Positions 1 through 7,619 of a stretch of 64,000 nt of DNA are shown in pieces (the stretch's first letter is position 1; every line of letters begins with the position of its first letter). Where the stretch lies: assembly GCA_036008465.1 (NCBI GenBank), contig DASYNP010000091.1:1-64000 (forward strand), read 5' to 3'. The notes under the pieces were generated by a model, which did not search any database, was not told the origin of the DNA, and saw nothing but the letters and a program-made list of their open reading frames with translations. The position numbers and the translations under genes were made by a program. The stretch is from DASPSM01 sp036008465. GTDB lineage: Bacteria; Planctomycetota; Planctomycetia; Planctomycetales; Planctomycetaceae.

Positions 1-21
1 ATCGACGCCCACATACTTCAT
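1..21 (-). CDS. 5' edge of a probable IS110-type transposase (partial)
   Basis: Only seven codons lie inside the window, reading leftward as MKYVGVD and continuing off the edge. An AAGGAAG Shine-Dalgarno sequence stands 5 bases upstream of the ATG, which supports a real start. The heptapeptide resembles the N-terminus of IS110-family DEDD transposases, which open with a beta-strand carrying the first catalytic Asp. The same opening could belong to a ROK-family kinase or another RNase-H/actin-like protein, so the family call is tentative. The inverted repeat just upstream would then lie in the non-coding end of the element. Confidence 0.35.
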
Positions 22-36
22 GACTGCTTCCTTATG

Positions 37-112
37 TGGAGACCGTTGGGCTGACACACAACCCGCCGGTCTACCACGCATCTAAGGACTGTCAAAGAGG
101 GCGCGGTCTCCA
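37..112. repeat. 9-bp inverted repeat upstream of the partial transposase
   Basis: TGGAGACCG at 37-45 is matched by its exact reverse complement at 104-112, enclosing 58 bases. It begins 15 bases upstream of the partial IS110-like start. In IS110 elements the non-coding end encodes a structured bridge RNA, so this stem could be part of such an RNA. That is inference; without the rest of the element it is only an inverted repeat. Confidence 0.4.
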
Positions 113-133
113 TTTTTCATAGTTTCACCCCGA

Positions 134-159
134 CCCTCTCCCGGCGGACCGGGAGAGGG
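134..159. repeat. REP-like palindrome, CCCTCTCCCGG type
   Basis: Eleven-base arms (134-144 and 149-159) flank a four-base loop. The same two arms recur exactly at 7705-7730, and degenerate relatives occur at 1938-1976 and 7620-7652. It is a dispersed intergenic palindrome just upstream of the MFS gene. Confidence 0.75.
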
Positions 160-196
160 AGTAAGAGAAAACCAGTCGCAGCTTTCTGGTTTCTGC

Positions 197-1513
197 ATGG
201 AATCGCCCGATTTCAGCTCACCACTGGCCAAGGCAACGCGCGCGCGGATTGCCGCGCGAATCCTCCCGCTGGTGTTCGTGATGTACGCCGTGGCCTACCT
301 CGACCGGGCCAACGTCTCGTTCGGCAAGCTGCCGATGATCGAGGAGCTGGGCTTCTCGGAAGAGGTTTACGGCTGGGGGGCCGGAATCTTTTTTGTCGGC
401 TACCTGGCGTTTGAGATTCCCGGTGCCCTGATCGTCGAGCGCTTCGGCGCCCGGAAGTGGATGGCCCGGATTTTAATCTCCTGGGGCCTTTGCACGGCGG
501 CCGTCGGCCTGGTGCGAACGTCGGGGGAGTTCTACACGGCCCGGTTCCTGCTCGGCATGGCCGAGGCGGGATTCTTTCCCGGGATTATCGTTTACCTGAA
601 CCATTGGTTCGCTCCGGGCGATCGAGCGCGCGCGATGAGCGGGTTGATCCTCGCAATCCCAATCACGATGGGCCTGGGCGCGCCCCTCTCCGCGGCGATC
701 TTGGGGATTCACTGGTTTGGCGCGTCAGGTTGGCGCTGGCTGTTCATCCTCGAAGGGCTTCCGGCCGTCGCGCTGGGGATCTTCACCCTCTTCTATCTGA
801 CCGACCGGCCCAAGCAGGCCCACTGGCTCTCAGCCGAGCAGCGCGATTGGATCCAAAAGACCCTCGAGACCGAGCGCTTGAGCAAACGCGCGAGCGAGCA
901 CGTGACCATCTGGCAGGCCTTTCGCCAACGCAACGTGATCCTGCTGTCGCTGGCCATGTTTTCCGCCAACCTCAACAGCTATACGTTCGTCTTTTGGCTG
1001 CCGACCGTGATTAAGGAGGCGTCGGGTTATTCGATCCGGGCGTCCACGCTTTTCTCCGCTCTCCCTTACGCGGCCGGTCTGATCGCGATGATCGTCGTGA
1101 GTTATTTGTCGGACCGCAGCGGACGACGACAGGCCTATACGATCGTCCCAATGGTCCTGACGACCGTGCTGCTGACCGCCAGCGCAATCCCCGGGCAGCC
1201 GTTCTGGAGGGTGATGATCTGGTTGTGCCTCGCGGGGGCCGCCATGAATGCCGGTTCTCCGTCGTTCTGGGTGCTGCCGACGATGACGCTGCAATCCTCC
1301 GCGGCAGCCGCCTCGATCGGCATGATCAACTCGCTGGCCAACCTGTCCGGGTTCGTCGCGCCTGCGATCGTCGGCATGTTGCGGTCTCGCGGCTTCACGA
1401 GTGCCGAGGTCGTGCCGGTCGTCGCCTGCGGTCCGCTCGTGGGGGCGGCTTTAGTCGCCGCGCTGCGGATGCCGCCCGCCTCGGCGCCGCGGGCAGACGC
1501 ACGGGAGCCCTGA
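197..1513 (+). CDS. MFS transporter, anion:cation symporter (ACS) family
   Basis: A 438-residue polytopic inner-membrane transporter with about twelve hydrophobic segments, the usual length for the major facilitator superfamily. The signature YLDRANVSFG at residues 34-43, in the first membrane segment, is typical of the ACS group that imports organic anions such as tartrate, phthalate, glucarate or galactonate with protons. The basic motif YLSDRSGRR in the second half corresponds to the MFS loop motif between helices 8 and 9. The substrate cannot be read from sequence. No enzyme of sugar-acid catabolism is adjacent; the nearest candidate is the enolase-superfamily gene at 6463. The ATG at 197 has no clear Shine-Dalgarno sequence. 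Confidence 0.88.
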   Translation: MESPDFSSPLAKATRARIAARILPLVFVMYAVAYLDRANVSFGKLPMIEELGFSEEVYGWGAGIFFVGYLAFEIPGALIVERFGARKWMARILISWGLCTAAVGLVRTSGEFYTARFLLGMAEAGFFPGIIVYLNHWFAPGDRARAMSGLILAIPITMGLGAPLSAAILGIHWFGASGWRWLFILEGLPAVALGIFTLFYLTDRPKQAHWLSAEQRDWIQKTLETERLSKRASEHVTIWQAFRQRNVILLSLAMFSANLNSYTFVFWLPTVIKEASGYSIRASTLFSALPYAAGLIAMIVVSYLSDRSGRRQAYTIVPMVLTTVLLTASAIPGQPFWRVMIWLCLAGAAMNAGSPSFWVLPTMTLQSSAAAASIGMINSLANLSGFVAPAIVGMLRSRGFTSAEVVPVVACGPLVGAALVAALRMPPASAPRADAREP

Positions 1514-1521
1514 GCGTCTCG

Positions 1522-1830
1522 TTACCCGAAAGGGCGGTTGAACAGCACCACAACCCACACGACGAGCGCGACTATCGCGGTAGGCAGCCAACGGCCACGC
1601 GCAATATCGAGGAAGCCAAGTCCGAACAGGATGATGATCAGTCCGACGTAGGGCCACAGCTCGAAAATGAGGGGCCGTGGGGGAATCCCCCTTTGCATCC
1701 CTGGCTCTGGCTCCGTAAGGAGCGCCCAAATTGGCAGCGCGACCCAAAGAGCGCCAAGCACAAGGAGAAGGGCGCCGACGATTCGCCGACCCGACACTCT
1801 CGGCGGTTTCTCAAAATGTCCCACTGCCAT
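1522..1830 (-). CDS. small membrane protein, unknown function
   Basis: A 102-residue protein with three hydrophobic stretches at roughly residues 17-39, 60-77 and 83-98, separated by short charged loops, so an integral membrane protein is likely. It converges with the MFS gene with 8 bases between the stop codons. The ATG at 1830 is preferred to an upstream TTG at 1839. No family is recognised. The hydrophobic pattern and the final FNRPFG argue for a real gene rather than a chance frame, but support is modest. Confidence 0.55.
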   Translation of the reverse strand: MAVGHFEKPPRVSGRRIVGALLLVLGALWVALPIWALLTEPEPGMQRGIPPRPLIFELWPYVGLIIILFGLGFLDIARGRWLPTAIVALVVWVVVLFNRPFG

Positions 1831-1919
1831 CTGTCCCAATTCAGCTTTCGTCCTAAAGGCTTTGCTGGATCAATGCCTGGACGACAGCGTCCCCAAGTCC
1901 CGCGCGTCCCAACAATTCT

Positions 1920-2143
1920 GTCCCGTCCCGCTCTTTCGCCCTCTCCCAGTCCGCTGGGAGATGGTCGTGGTGAGGGGCCGATTGATTTCTAATTCCGTCC
2001 CGTGTCCCGTCCCAACGATCAGTCCCGTCCCAACGAGCGGAGCCCGCGCGCACGTAGCGATAAGGTGGCAGACTCTGCCACCTTATCTGACGAACGGGCG
2101 CGCTGCGAACGTGTCCCGTCCCACCAATTCGGTCCCGTCCCGT
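1920..2143. repeat. scattered GTCCCGTCCC direct repeats
   Basis: GTCCCGTCCC occurs at 1920, 2004, 2022, 2113 and 2132. Two copies extend to the 15-mer GTCCCGTCCCAACGA (2004-2018 and 2022-2036), only 3 bases apart. Spacing is irregular and there are no uniform spacers, so this is not a CRISPR. It could be slippage-derived low-complexity sequence or a set of binding sites. Confidence 0.7.
2059..2087. repeat. perfect 14-bp palindrome
   Basis: Arms of 14 bases (2059-2072 and 2074-2087) meet at a single central base, giving GATAAGGTGGCAGA and its complement. A loop of one base is too short for a good RNA terminator, so a DNA-level palindrome (repeat core or protein site) is more likely. Confidence 0.7.
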
Positions 2144-2193
2144 CGGATCGAACCCCCGGGCGCGCCGGGGACGATTTCCTCCTATTGAAAAAA

Positions 2194-2218
2194 GGATCCC
2201 CATCACCGGCGGGGATCC
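2194..2218. repeat. GGATCCCC hairpin
   Basis: GGATCCCC at 2194-2201 pairs with GGGGATCC at 2211-2218 around a 9-base loop. A run of six A precedes it and no T run follows, so it would work as a terminator only for transcripts read on the minus strand. Confidence 0.45.
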
Positions 2219-2334
2219 TGTTTCGTTCCCGGCGGGAATCTGTTCCCGGCGCGCGGAGCCGATCGCTCGGCGTCATCTCTGGTTTGCACAAAAACTGCCC
2301 AGCCGCGGGAATCCCCTTCGCGCCGACGCAGCCT

Positions 2335-2383
2335 GTGGTCAACTATTCGCGTGGTCAACTACCTACTAAAAGTAGTTGACCAC
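2335..2383. repeat. GTGGTCAACTA direct and inverted repeats
   Basis: GTGGTCAACTA occurs directly at 2335-2345 and 2351-2361. The second copy is also the left arm (2351-2362) of a perfect 12-bp inverted repeat whose right arm is 2372-2383, with a 9-base loop. Three copies in 49 bases is the pattern of an operator or a small repeat unit. Confidence 0.65.
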
Positions 2384-2649
2384 ACCACACCCGGTTTTTG
2401 TGACGAACTCGTAACGTCGGCCGACGTATTCGTTTCTGCGCGCAATCACGACGCACTCCTGCCCAGTCGGGCGATCCCCTCGCCCCGTAACGGACCCTAT
2501 CTCAATTTTACCCCCGGCCGAGTGAAGCGCGAATCCCGTGTTTCCATGCGCGTGTAAACAACTCGGAAAATTTCCGCGGCGATCCGGGCGTGCATGCCCA
2601 CCCAGTGCGGTGAGACTGTCCGGTAATTCGCGGTGTGTTTCCTACACTG

Positions 2650-2708
2650 CCCTCGCTTACGCGTCGGGTTGATGCATGCGACACACCAACCCGAAGCGTG
2701 AGCGAGGG
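2650..2708. repeat. 59-bp imperfect hairpin, CCCTCGCTTACGC type
   Basis: The 22-base left arm (2650-2671) and right arm (2687-2708) match at 20 of 22 positions when one is reverse-complemented, enclosing 15 bases. The arm sequence CCCTCGCT-ACGC-TCGGGTTG resembles a dispersed repeat I associate with planctomycete intergenic regions. Confidence 0.7.
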
Positions 2709-2823
2709 CTCCCTTGATCGCATCGAATTCCCGGACGTTCTCACGGCCTTGAGTCGTGCTGTCGAGCCTGATCGCGCATGCCCACCCAAAGCGGTGAGAC
2801 TGTCCGGGAATTAGATCGGGTGC

Positions 2824-2852
2824 CACGGCTGAGACGTTTCGGCTCAGCCGTG
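2824..2852. repeat. CACGGCTGAG hairpin
   Basis: Ten-base arms (2824-2833 and 2843-2852) with a 9-base loop. It belongs to the same family as 2894-2917 and 60503-60532. Confidence 0.65.
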
Positions 2853-2893
2853 CTCTTTCCAGCTGCTGATGACGGTTGCTCACCCGTTGAGAG

Positions 2894-2917
2894 CACGGTT
2901 GAGCAAGCTCAACCGTG
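2894..2917. repeat. CACGGTTGAGC hairpin
   Basis: Eleven-base perfect arms (2894-2904 and 2907-2917) with a two-base centre AA, followed by GCACCC as in the copy at 60503-60532. Confidence 0.7.
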
Positions 2918-3148
2918 GCACCCAAGGCAAATCTTCCGTCTGAATTCCCGGACAGTCTCACCCAAAGCGGTGGGCATGGCACCCGGCGCGCAATCGGGTA
3001 GCGTTGGCTCTCACACGGGATTACGATCCGGAGCCGCAGGGTCGAAGTGGCTGGGGGAGTTGCCGAGCGACGCGGCTCTGTGACGCGAGCTCAGCCGCGG
3101 AGGAACATTCTCGGGGCGTCCGCGGTTTCTTGGTCAAGGTTCAAAGTC

Positions 3149-3826
3149 GTGGCACGCGCGAAATCAGAAAAACCCAATCGAAACGACGCTTCCAAACTAA
3201 CGGTGCGCCTGCTGCGACCTCATGACTGGCCCGAAATTGAAAAACTGTTCGGTCCTCGCGGTGCGTGCGGCGGATGTTGGTGTATGTGGTGGCGTGTTCC
3301 GCGAGGGGGGAAGCTCTGGGCTGAAATGAAGGGGAAAAAAAACCGTGCCGCCTTCCGGAAACTCGTGCAGAACGGGGACGTGCACGGCGTGCTGGCCTAT
3401 TCCGGAGACGAGGCCGTCGGTTGGTGCTCGTTCGGGCCACGTCGTTCGCACGCGCGTCTGGAGACTGTTCGAGCGCTGAGGCGGGATTGGTCCCAAGGCA
3501 CCTGGTCAATCTTGTGTTTCTACATTCCGCCGTTGTGGCGCTGCCGGGGCGTCGCCAGACGCCTCTTGGAGGAAGCGACAGCCCAGGCATTCCAGCTCGG
3601 AGCGTGCGAGGTTGAAGGGTATCCCGTCATGGCGAAGCAGCGCACAGCCTCGGTGCCTGCGGCTTTCGCGTGGACCGGCGTTCCGACATTGTTCAAAGCA
3701 GCCGGTTACCGTGAACTGCCCGGACAAAAGGGACACCGACGCGTCTTCGTCAAGAGGGCTAAGCCCTCCACGTCGAAACCAAGCCGGCGAAGCGGCGCGT
3801 CGAAAAAAGAGCCGCGCACGCAGTAA
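3149..3826 (+). CDS. GNAT-family N-acetyltransferase
   Basis: A 225-residue protein that moves an acetyl group from acetyl-CoA to an unknown acceptor. The fold is recognised from the N-terminal strand LTVRLLRPHDWPEIEKLF, a Cys/Trp-rich segment (CGGCWCMWW), and the strand CFYIPPLWRCRGVARRLLE, in which RCRGVAR is the acetyl-CoA pyrophosphate-binding motif (Q/R-x-x-G-x-G/A). The Lys/Arg-rich tail of about 25 residues is probably disordered. The GTG at 3149 is chosen because an AAGG lies about 10 bases upstream and the domain starts shortly after; the frame is open back to another GTG at 3047. It stands alone between the repeat region and the tRNA gene. Confidence 0.8.
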   Translation: MARAKSEKPNRNDASKLTVRLLRPHDWPEIEKLFGPRGACGGCWCMWWRVPRGGKLWAEMKGKKNRAAFRKLVQNGDVHGVLAYSGDEAVGWCSFGPRRSHARLETVRALRRDWSQGTWSILCFYIPPLWRCRGVARRLLEEATAQAFQLGACEVEGYPVMAKQRTASVPAAFAWTGVPTLFKAAGYRELPGQKGHRRVFVKRAKPSTSKPSRRSGASKKEPRTQ

Positions 3827-3945
3827 GCGTCCGCCGCCGGCGGCTTATGCAGGCTTGCTGCGTGGGCGCCACTCGGAGAGCGACGCGGCTAGCCTGCAAC
3901 AAAATAAACCGCTTACTGCCGTGCGGGGCTCTTTGGGGAAGAAAA

Positions 3946-4031
<86 letters not shown>

Positions 4032-4237
4032 GGGAGCGTTGAGTATAACAGGCGCGAAAGTCGCATCAAGGACGTCGACGCGGCCGCCTCAACTCGCCTC
4101 GCACGGCGCCAACGAGCGCGCGTTTGGCACAGGGCGCCGCGCACCGCATAATCGGTTGGTCGAATAAATTCTTGTTGAGCCGTTTCGCCACGGACTCCGC
4201 AAGGATTCCTGTTTCCCCTCGGCGCAGGTCCTGAGCG

Positions 4238-4867
4238 ATGTCTGGTCGCCGCGTGGCATCCGTGCTCCTCGGAGTGTTCGCGTCTTTAGCAGTGGCTGCG
4301 GGCGACGACGGTCCGCTGTTGACCTGGGAGGAGCAGCGGTACGTCGAGACGATCACGGCCGCACTCCCCGTCGAATGCGGGAAGATCGTCCGCAAGCTCG
4401 GCGAGCATACCAAGAAGTCGGCTCTCGATACGAAGGAGCGCAAAGAGCTGGATGGCGAACTTGAATTGCTCTCGAACCGCCTCAAGGACCTCAAGGCCGG
4501 GCTGGTCGCCCCGTTGCTGCCGGATCTGTCAGAGAGGCGGCTCAGCGTGGGGGCTGTCGGGCGCTTCTGCGGCAGCATCAGGCCGACCGAGGTCATCGGC
4601 CCGGAAGAATCGGTGGTCAGGATGCGCTCCGTGCCCCGTGTCCACGTGAGAGGCTCGACTTACAGCAGCCGAGCGACGTCTGTGATCCTCGCCGGGGTCC
4701 GCATCCGCCCCGAGGAGCTGAACTCTCCGGTCCAGCAGGTCATCAAGGATTTCATCGTGACCGCGGAGCGAATGCACGGCGGCCAAACGCTGTTCGTCAT
4801 CAAACCGCTCGACGTCGACGTGCCCAAGCTGACGGCCCTCGTCCATCGGAAGCTGCAGCAACGATGA
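4238..4867 (+). CDS. secreted protein of unknown function
   Basis: A 209-residue protein that begins with a signal peptide (basic MSGRR, then a hydrophobic core ending near AVAAGDD, cleavage about residue 21), so it is exported to the periplasm or beyond. Residues 25-85 are charged and look helical (TWEEQRYVETI, ERKELDGELELL). The second half looks mixed alpha/beta and ends with a helix rich in Lys and Gln. No family or catalytic motif is recognised. It lies between tRNA-Leu and a convergent surface-protein gene. The ATG at 4238 has only a weak Shine-Dalgarno sequence. Confidence 0.65.
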   Translation: MSGRRVASVLLGVFASLAVAAGDDGPLLTWEEQRYVETITAALPVECGKIVRKLGEHTKKSALDTKERKELDGELELLSNRLKDLKAGLVAPLLPDLSERRLSVGAVGRFCGSIRPTEVIGPEESVVRMRSVPRVHVRGSTYSSRATSVILAGVRIRPEELNSPVQQVIKDFIVTAERMHGGQTLFVIKPLDVDVPKLTALVHRKLQQR

Positions 4868-4946
4868 CCCTAGCGTTCGGTTAGTTTGGCCGCCGCCCGA
4901 CGGCCGGCCTGAACCCGTTTGAACGACCGCCCCGCTGCTCACCCTG

Positions 4947-5537
4947 TTATTGATTCAGGGGAACGGCGACGCAGACCAGGCTCAATCGTCGGCGCCGGAC
5001 AAAGTGAAATGCGGCGGCTGTGAACAGGGCCGACCCCAGCAGCACGATCGTGGGAGGGGCGGGAGTGGTGATTACTTCGGTCAACGTCCCGGAGACCAGG
5101 TTCGCTCCGCCCTCGCCGAAAGCCGTGAAAAACGTGCCGTCCGGCGGGAAGCTACTGACCACCAGGTTACCGCCGGTGTATCCGACGAGGGTGGGTTGTG
5201 CGATGTCGACTCGCAACTGCCAACTGTTGCTGAGGTCCGAGCCGTCGAGCCAGACGTGTCCCGCTCCTTGGTTATTGGCTTGCGCGAGGGCGGGCGGGGT
5301 CGAATCGAATGTGAGTGGCGAGACGTAACCCGACGTTCCGCCGGAAATCGTCAGAGCCTCTGCGGTCGCCAGACCACTGGTCGGATCGATCGTAATCGTC
5401 CCGGCCAACGTGGAACCGTCGGTGAAAGAGCCCGACGCGTCGAACAGGACGGGCGACGCCTTAGCGTAACCGACAGGAGCGAGCAGCGCGCCAAGCAGAA
5501 CAGCCGCACGAACAGCCGACTTCGCAAGCTTCCGCAT
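4947..5537 (-). CDS. secreted protein with PEP-CTERM-like sorting tail
   Basis: A 196-residue exported protein. The start at 5537 is set by GGAAGGA about 6 bases upstream and by a signal peptide (MRKLAKSAVRAAVLLGALLA) directly after it. The middle is Gly/Thr/Ser-rich and probably a beta-sandwich (FDASGSFTDGSTLAGTITID), as in many planctomycete PEP-CTERM proteins. The C-terminus has TPAPPTIVLLGSAL, a hydrophobic span and RRRR, which fits an exosortase-type sorting signal in a divergent form. About a dozen residues follow the Arg cluster, which is unusual because that cluster normally ends the protein. It would be anchored at or released from the cell surface. Confidence 0.7.
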   Translation of the reverse strand: MRKLAKSAVRAAVLLGALLAPVGYAKASPVLFDASGSFTDGSTLAGTITIDPTSGLATAEALTISGGTSGYVSPLTFDSTPPALAQANNQGAGHVWLDGSDLSNSWQLRVDIAQPTLVGYTGGNLVVSSFPPDGTFFTAFGEGGANLVSGTLTEVITTPAPPTIVLLGSALFTAAAFHFVRRRRLSLVCVAVPLNQ

Positions 5538-5806
5538 GTCTGATCCTTCCATGACCGGACACTTTTGGGCCGAACAGAACCGACAGTGTGGCAATCCCTG
5601 TTGCAAGAATCAACCGACAACAGGGGTCTTTCGAGAAATGGACCCCCAATGGTTCGGTCAGTTTGGACATCCACTTGCCGGAGCTCGACGGCATGTGTGC
5701 GATCCAAGGGATCCAGGAATTGGCCCAAGGGCAAAGATTCGGATAAGCTGGCCGAAGGGGATCTTTGCTGCTCGGCGGGCCGGGTCGTTCGGATTGGGGC
5801 GTGGCA

Positions 5807-6466
5807 ATGCACAGGCACAAATGCTCTTTGTGCGGGTCGATTTGGGAACATGGAGAGGAATTGGATAACGACATGCGCGCCCACGAGTGTGCCGCATGTG
5901 GTTCCCATCAGTTCCGGGTTCTCATCGATCGCCGCCCAGAGGCCGCCCCGCCCCGCTCGGCCAGGCCTCCTTTGGGCGAGGCGCTCCTCAGCGCCAAACC
6001 GTTCGATCGTTCGACCGCCGTGTTCTCGCTGGATATGCAAAGCGCGGAAGCGCGCGGTGTGATGCCGCGGCTGTTGGAGATGGTCAGCCGGGATCCCGAG
6101 CCGATGGTGCGCCTGGCCGTAGTCGAGGCCTTGCGCCGCGGCGTGGCGAAGGTCGGTGATATGCAAGCCAGCGGGGCGGAAGTCAGCGGGACGGAAGCCA
6201 GTGGGGCGGAAACAAGTGAGACAGTGCCGGTCCTCACCCGGGCGCTCGCGGATGGCTATGCCGAGGTGCGCCGCGCCGCCGCGTTGACCTTGGGCAGCCT
6301 CGGTCCCGCTGCCGGCGTCGCCAGCGCCGCGCTGACGCGCAGCCTGAGCGACGGCAATCCGCGAGTGCGCGAAGCCGCGGCCAAGGCTTTGCAGACGATC
6401 CAATCAAGTGAGGGGGCCCACGTACAAGAGTCGCCGCCTCGAGATACTCCAAGCCTCCACGCATGA
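5807..6466 (+). CDS. zinc-ribbon and HEAT-repeat protein
   Basis: A 219-residue protein. The N-terminus has paired Cys motifs (CSLC at about residues 6-9 and CAAC at about 29-32) consistent with a zinc ribbon. Residues about 75-200 contain HEAT/PBS-lyase-like helical repeats, seen as EPMVRLAVVEALRRG, YAEVRRAAALTLGSLGP and NPRVREAAAKALQ. Such repeats mediate protein contacts or, in phycobilin lyases, pigment attachment. A pentapeptide tandem repeat interrupts the helices (see 6167-6226). The stop codon overlaps the start of the enolase-superfamily gene as ATGA, so the two are translationally coupled. The ATG at 5807 is chosen because the Cys motif begins directly after it. Confidence 0.7.
   Translation: MHRHKCSLCGSIWEHGEELDNDMRAHECAACGSHQFRVLIDRRPEAAPPRSARPPLGEALLSAKPFDRSTAVFSLDMQSAEARGVMPRLLEMVSRDPEPMVRLAVVEALRRGVAKVGDMQASGAEVSGTEASGAETSETVPVLTRALADGYAEVRRAAALTLGSLGPAAGVASAALTRSLSDGNPRVREAAAKALQTIQSSEGAHVQESPPRDTPSLHA
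6167..6226 (+). repeat. 15-bp tandem repeat, four units, inside the HEAT protein
   Basis: Units at 6167-6181, 6182-6196, 6197-6211 and 6212-6226 read GCCAGCGGGGCGGAA with changes; the first three encode xSG(A/T)E and the fourth TSETV. The repeat keeps the frame and forms a probably disordered loop between helical repeats. Confidence 0.85.
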
Positions 6467-7596
6467 AGATTGTCGATGTCCGCATTTTTCCTCTCACCGG
6501 AGCGACGGTCGACGGCGGCTGGCCGCAGGGGCATGAGCCGCAGGAGGAATTGCACACGCTCGTCGAGGTGGTGGCCGAGTCGGGGGTGAGCGGTTGGGGA
6601 AGTTGTTTTACTTCCGGAGCACTCGTCGCCGGCGCGATGCGGTTGTTGTGGCCGCTCTTGGCGGAGTCGCGTGCCGACGAGCCGGAGCGCACGACCGAGA
6701 CGCTGCGGCAGTCGACCTTCTGGCAAGGCCGGGGCGGCGCGGTCGAGCACGCCATTAGCGGCATCGATCTGGCGCTGTGGGATATTTTCGGCAAACTTTG
6801 CCAGCAACCGGTTGCCCGCCTGCTCGGAGGCAGCTACCGTTCGCGAATTCAACCTTACGGGTCGATCCTGTTCGACGAGCCCGACGTGCTCAAGCAGCGA
6901 CTCGAAGAGACGGTGAGCCGAGGCTTTCGCGCGATCAAATTGGGCTGGCGTCCGTTCGGGCGGCGCGGTCGAAGGTTCGATGAACTCTTGATGCGGACGG
7001 CTCGCGAGACAGTCGGCGACCAGGTCGAGTTGATGGTCGACGCGGGGGGGAGCGAACAGTTCTGGCCGCACGGTCTCAATTGGGCCCGCGAGACGGCGCG
7101 AATGCTGGCCGACTACAGCGTCGCCTGGTTCGAGGAGCCGCTGCCGCCCGACGATCTCGAGGGGTACGCAGAGCTGACGCGGACTTCGCCGGTGCCGATC
7201 GCGGGGGGCGAAGTGTTGACGCGTCGGCAGGCGTTTCTGCCCTGGCTCGAGCGGCGGGCCGTCGACATCATTCAACCCGACTGCACAAAGAACGGCGGCT
7301 TGAGCGAGTCGCGTCGCATCGCCTGGATGGCTCAGGACCACAATATTCAATTCGTGCCGCACGGCTGGAACACGGTGGTCGGCCTGGCGGCCGATCTGCA
7401 ACTGACGGCCGCACTGCCCAACGCCCAGTACGTTGAATATCTGACGCCTTCCGCATACATCGAGGACTTGGCGGTCGCGACGCCGCGCTTGGATGGTGCG
7501 GGACTGTTGCCGATCCCGGATGTCCCGGGGCTGGGAATCGAAATCGATCGCGACAAGCTCAAGCGATTTTCGACGCCGCTCGAAAACTGGAAGTAA
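6463..7596 (+). CDS. mandelate racemase/muconate lactonizing enzyme family protein
   Basis: A 377-residue enolase-superfamily enzyme, the usual length. It has an N-terminal capping domain and a (beta/alpha)7-beta barrel. These enzymes abstract a proton next to a carboxylate, held by Mg2+, to dehydrate or racemise acid sugars or cyclise muconates. The Mg2+ ligands are visible as Asp in LMVDAGG (about residue 192), Glu in WFEEPLP (about 222) and Glu in AGGEVL (about 250). Candidate acid/base residues are Lys in AIKLGW (about 157) and His in PHGWNT (about 300), which fits a sugar-acid dehydratase. The substrate is unknown. It is translationally coupled to the HEAT-repeat gene upstream. Confidence 0.88.
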   Translation: MKIVDVRIFPLTGATVDGGWPQGHEPQEELHTLVEVVAESGVSGWGSCFTSGALVAGAMRLLWPLLAESRADEPERTTETLRQSTFWQGRGGAVEHAISGIDLALWDIFGKLCQQPVARLLGGSYRSRIQPYGSILFDEPDVLKQRLEETVSRGFRAIKLGWRPFGRRGRRFDELLMRTARETVGDQVELMVDAGGSEQFWPHGLNWARETARMLADYSVAWFEEPLPPDDLEGYAELTRTSPVPIAGGEVLTRRQAFLPWLERRAVDIIQPDCTKNGGLSESRRIAWMAQDHNIQFVPHGWNTVVGLAADLQLTAALPNAQYVEYLTPSAYIEDLAVATPRLDGAGLLPIPDVPGLGIEIDRDKLKRFSTPLENWK

Positions 7597-7619
7597 TCCT
7601 GACTGGAGCAGTTTTAAAA

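Larger units (their letters stand above)
2590..2983. repeat. mosaic of CCCACC...GTGAGACTGTCCGG elements
   Basis: Two direct copies of an approximately 40-base unit begin at about 2590 and 2777, and a third copy is inverted at about 2939-2983. Each carries ATGCCCACC, a central segment, then GGTGAGACTGTCCGG and AATT. Relative to the copy at 2777, the inverted copy has its central segment (ACCCAAAGCGGT) turned around. Between the copies lie the hairpins at 2650-2708, 2824-2852 and 2894-2917. A shortened relative (CTCACCCAAAGCG) recurs at about 60490. Confidence 0.7.
1831..3148. other. 1.3-kb gene-free region rich in repeats
   Basis: No frame in this stretch gives a credible protein. It contains several repeat types, listed separately: a degenerate REP palindrome (about 1938-1976), scattered GTCCCGTCCC copies (1920-2143), a near-perfect palindrome (2059-2087), a BamHI-site hairpin (2194-2218), a GTGGTCAAC repeat set (2335-2383) and a mosaic of larger elements (2590-2983). 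Such density suggests a site where repeat elements have accumulated or recombined. Confidence 0.7.

Noticed and set aside
1920..2143. CRISPR-like GTCCC repeats
   Set aside because: Repeats are short and irregularly spaced, without uniform spacers or nearby cas genes.
2508..2982. Minus-strand frames of 93-161 aa over the repeat mosaic
   Set aside because: They translate the repeat units themselves and end within them, with no domain or Shine-Dalgarno.
5351..6403. Minus-strand 350-aa open frame
   Set aside because: It is antisense to the HEAT-repeat protein and a surface-protein gene, and its repeats mirror the 15-bp tandem repeat.
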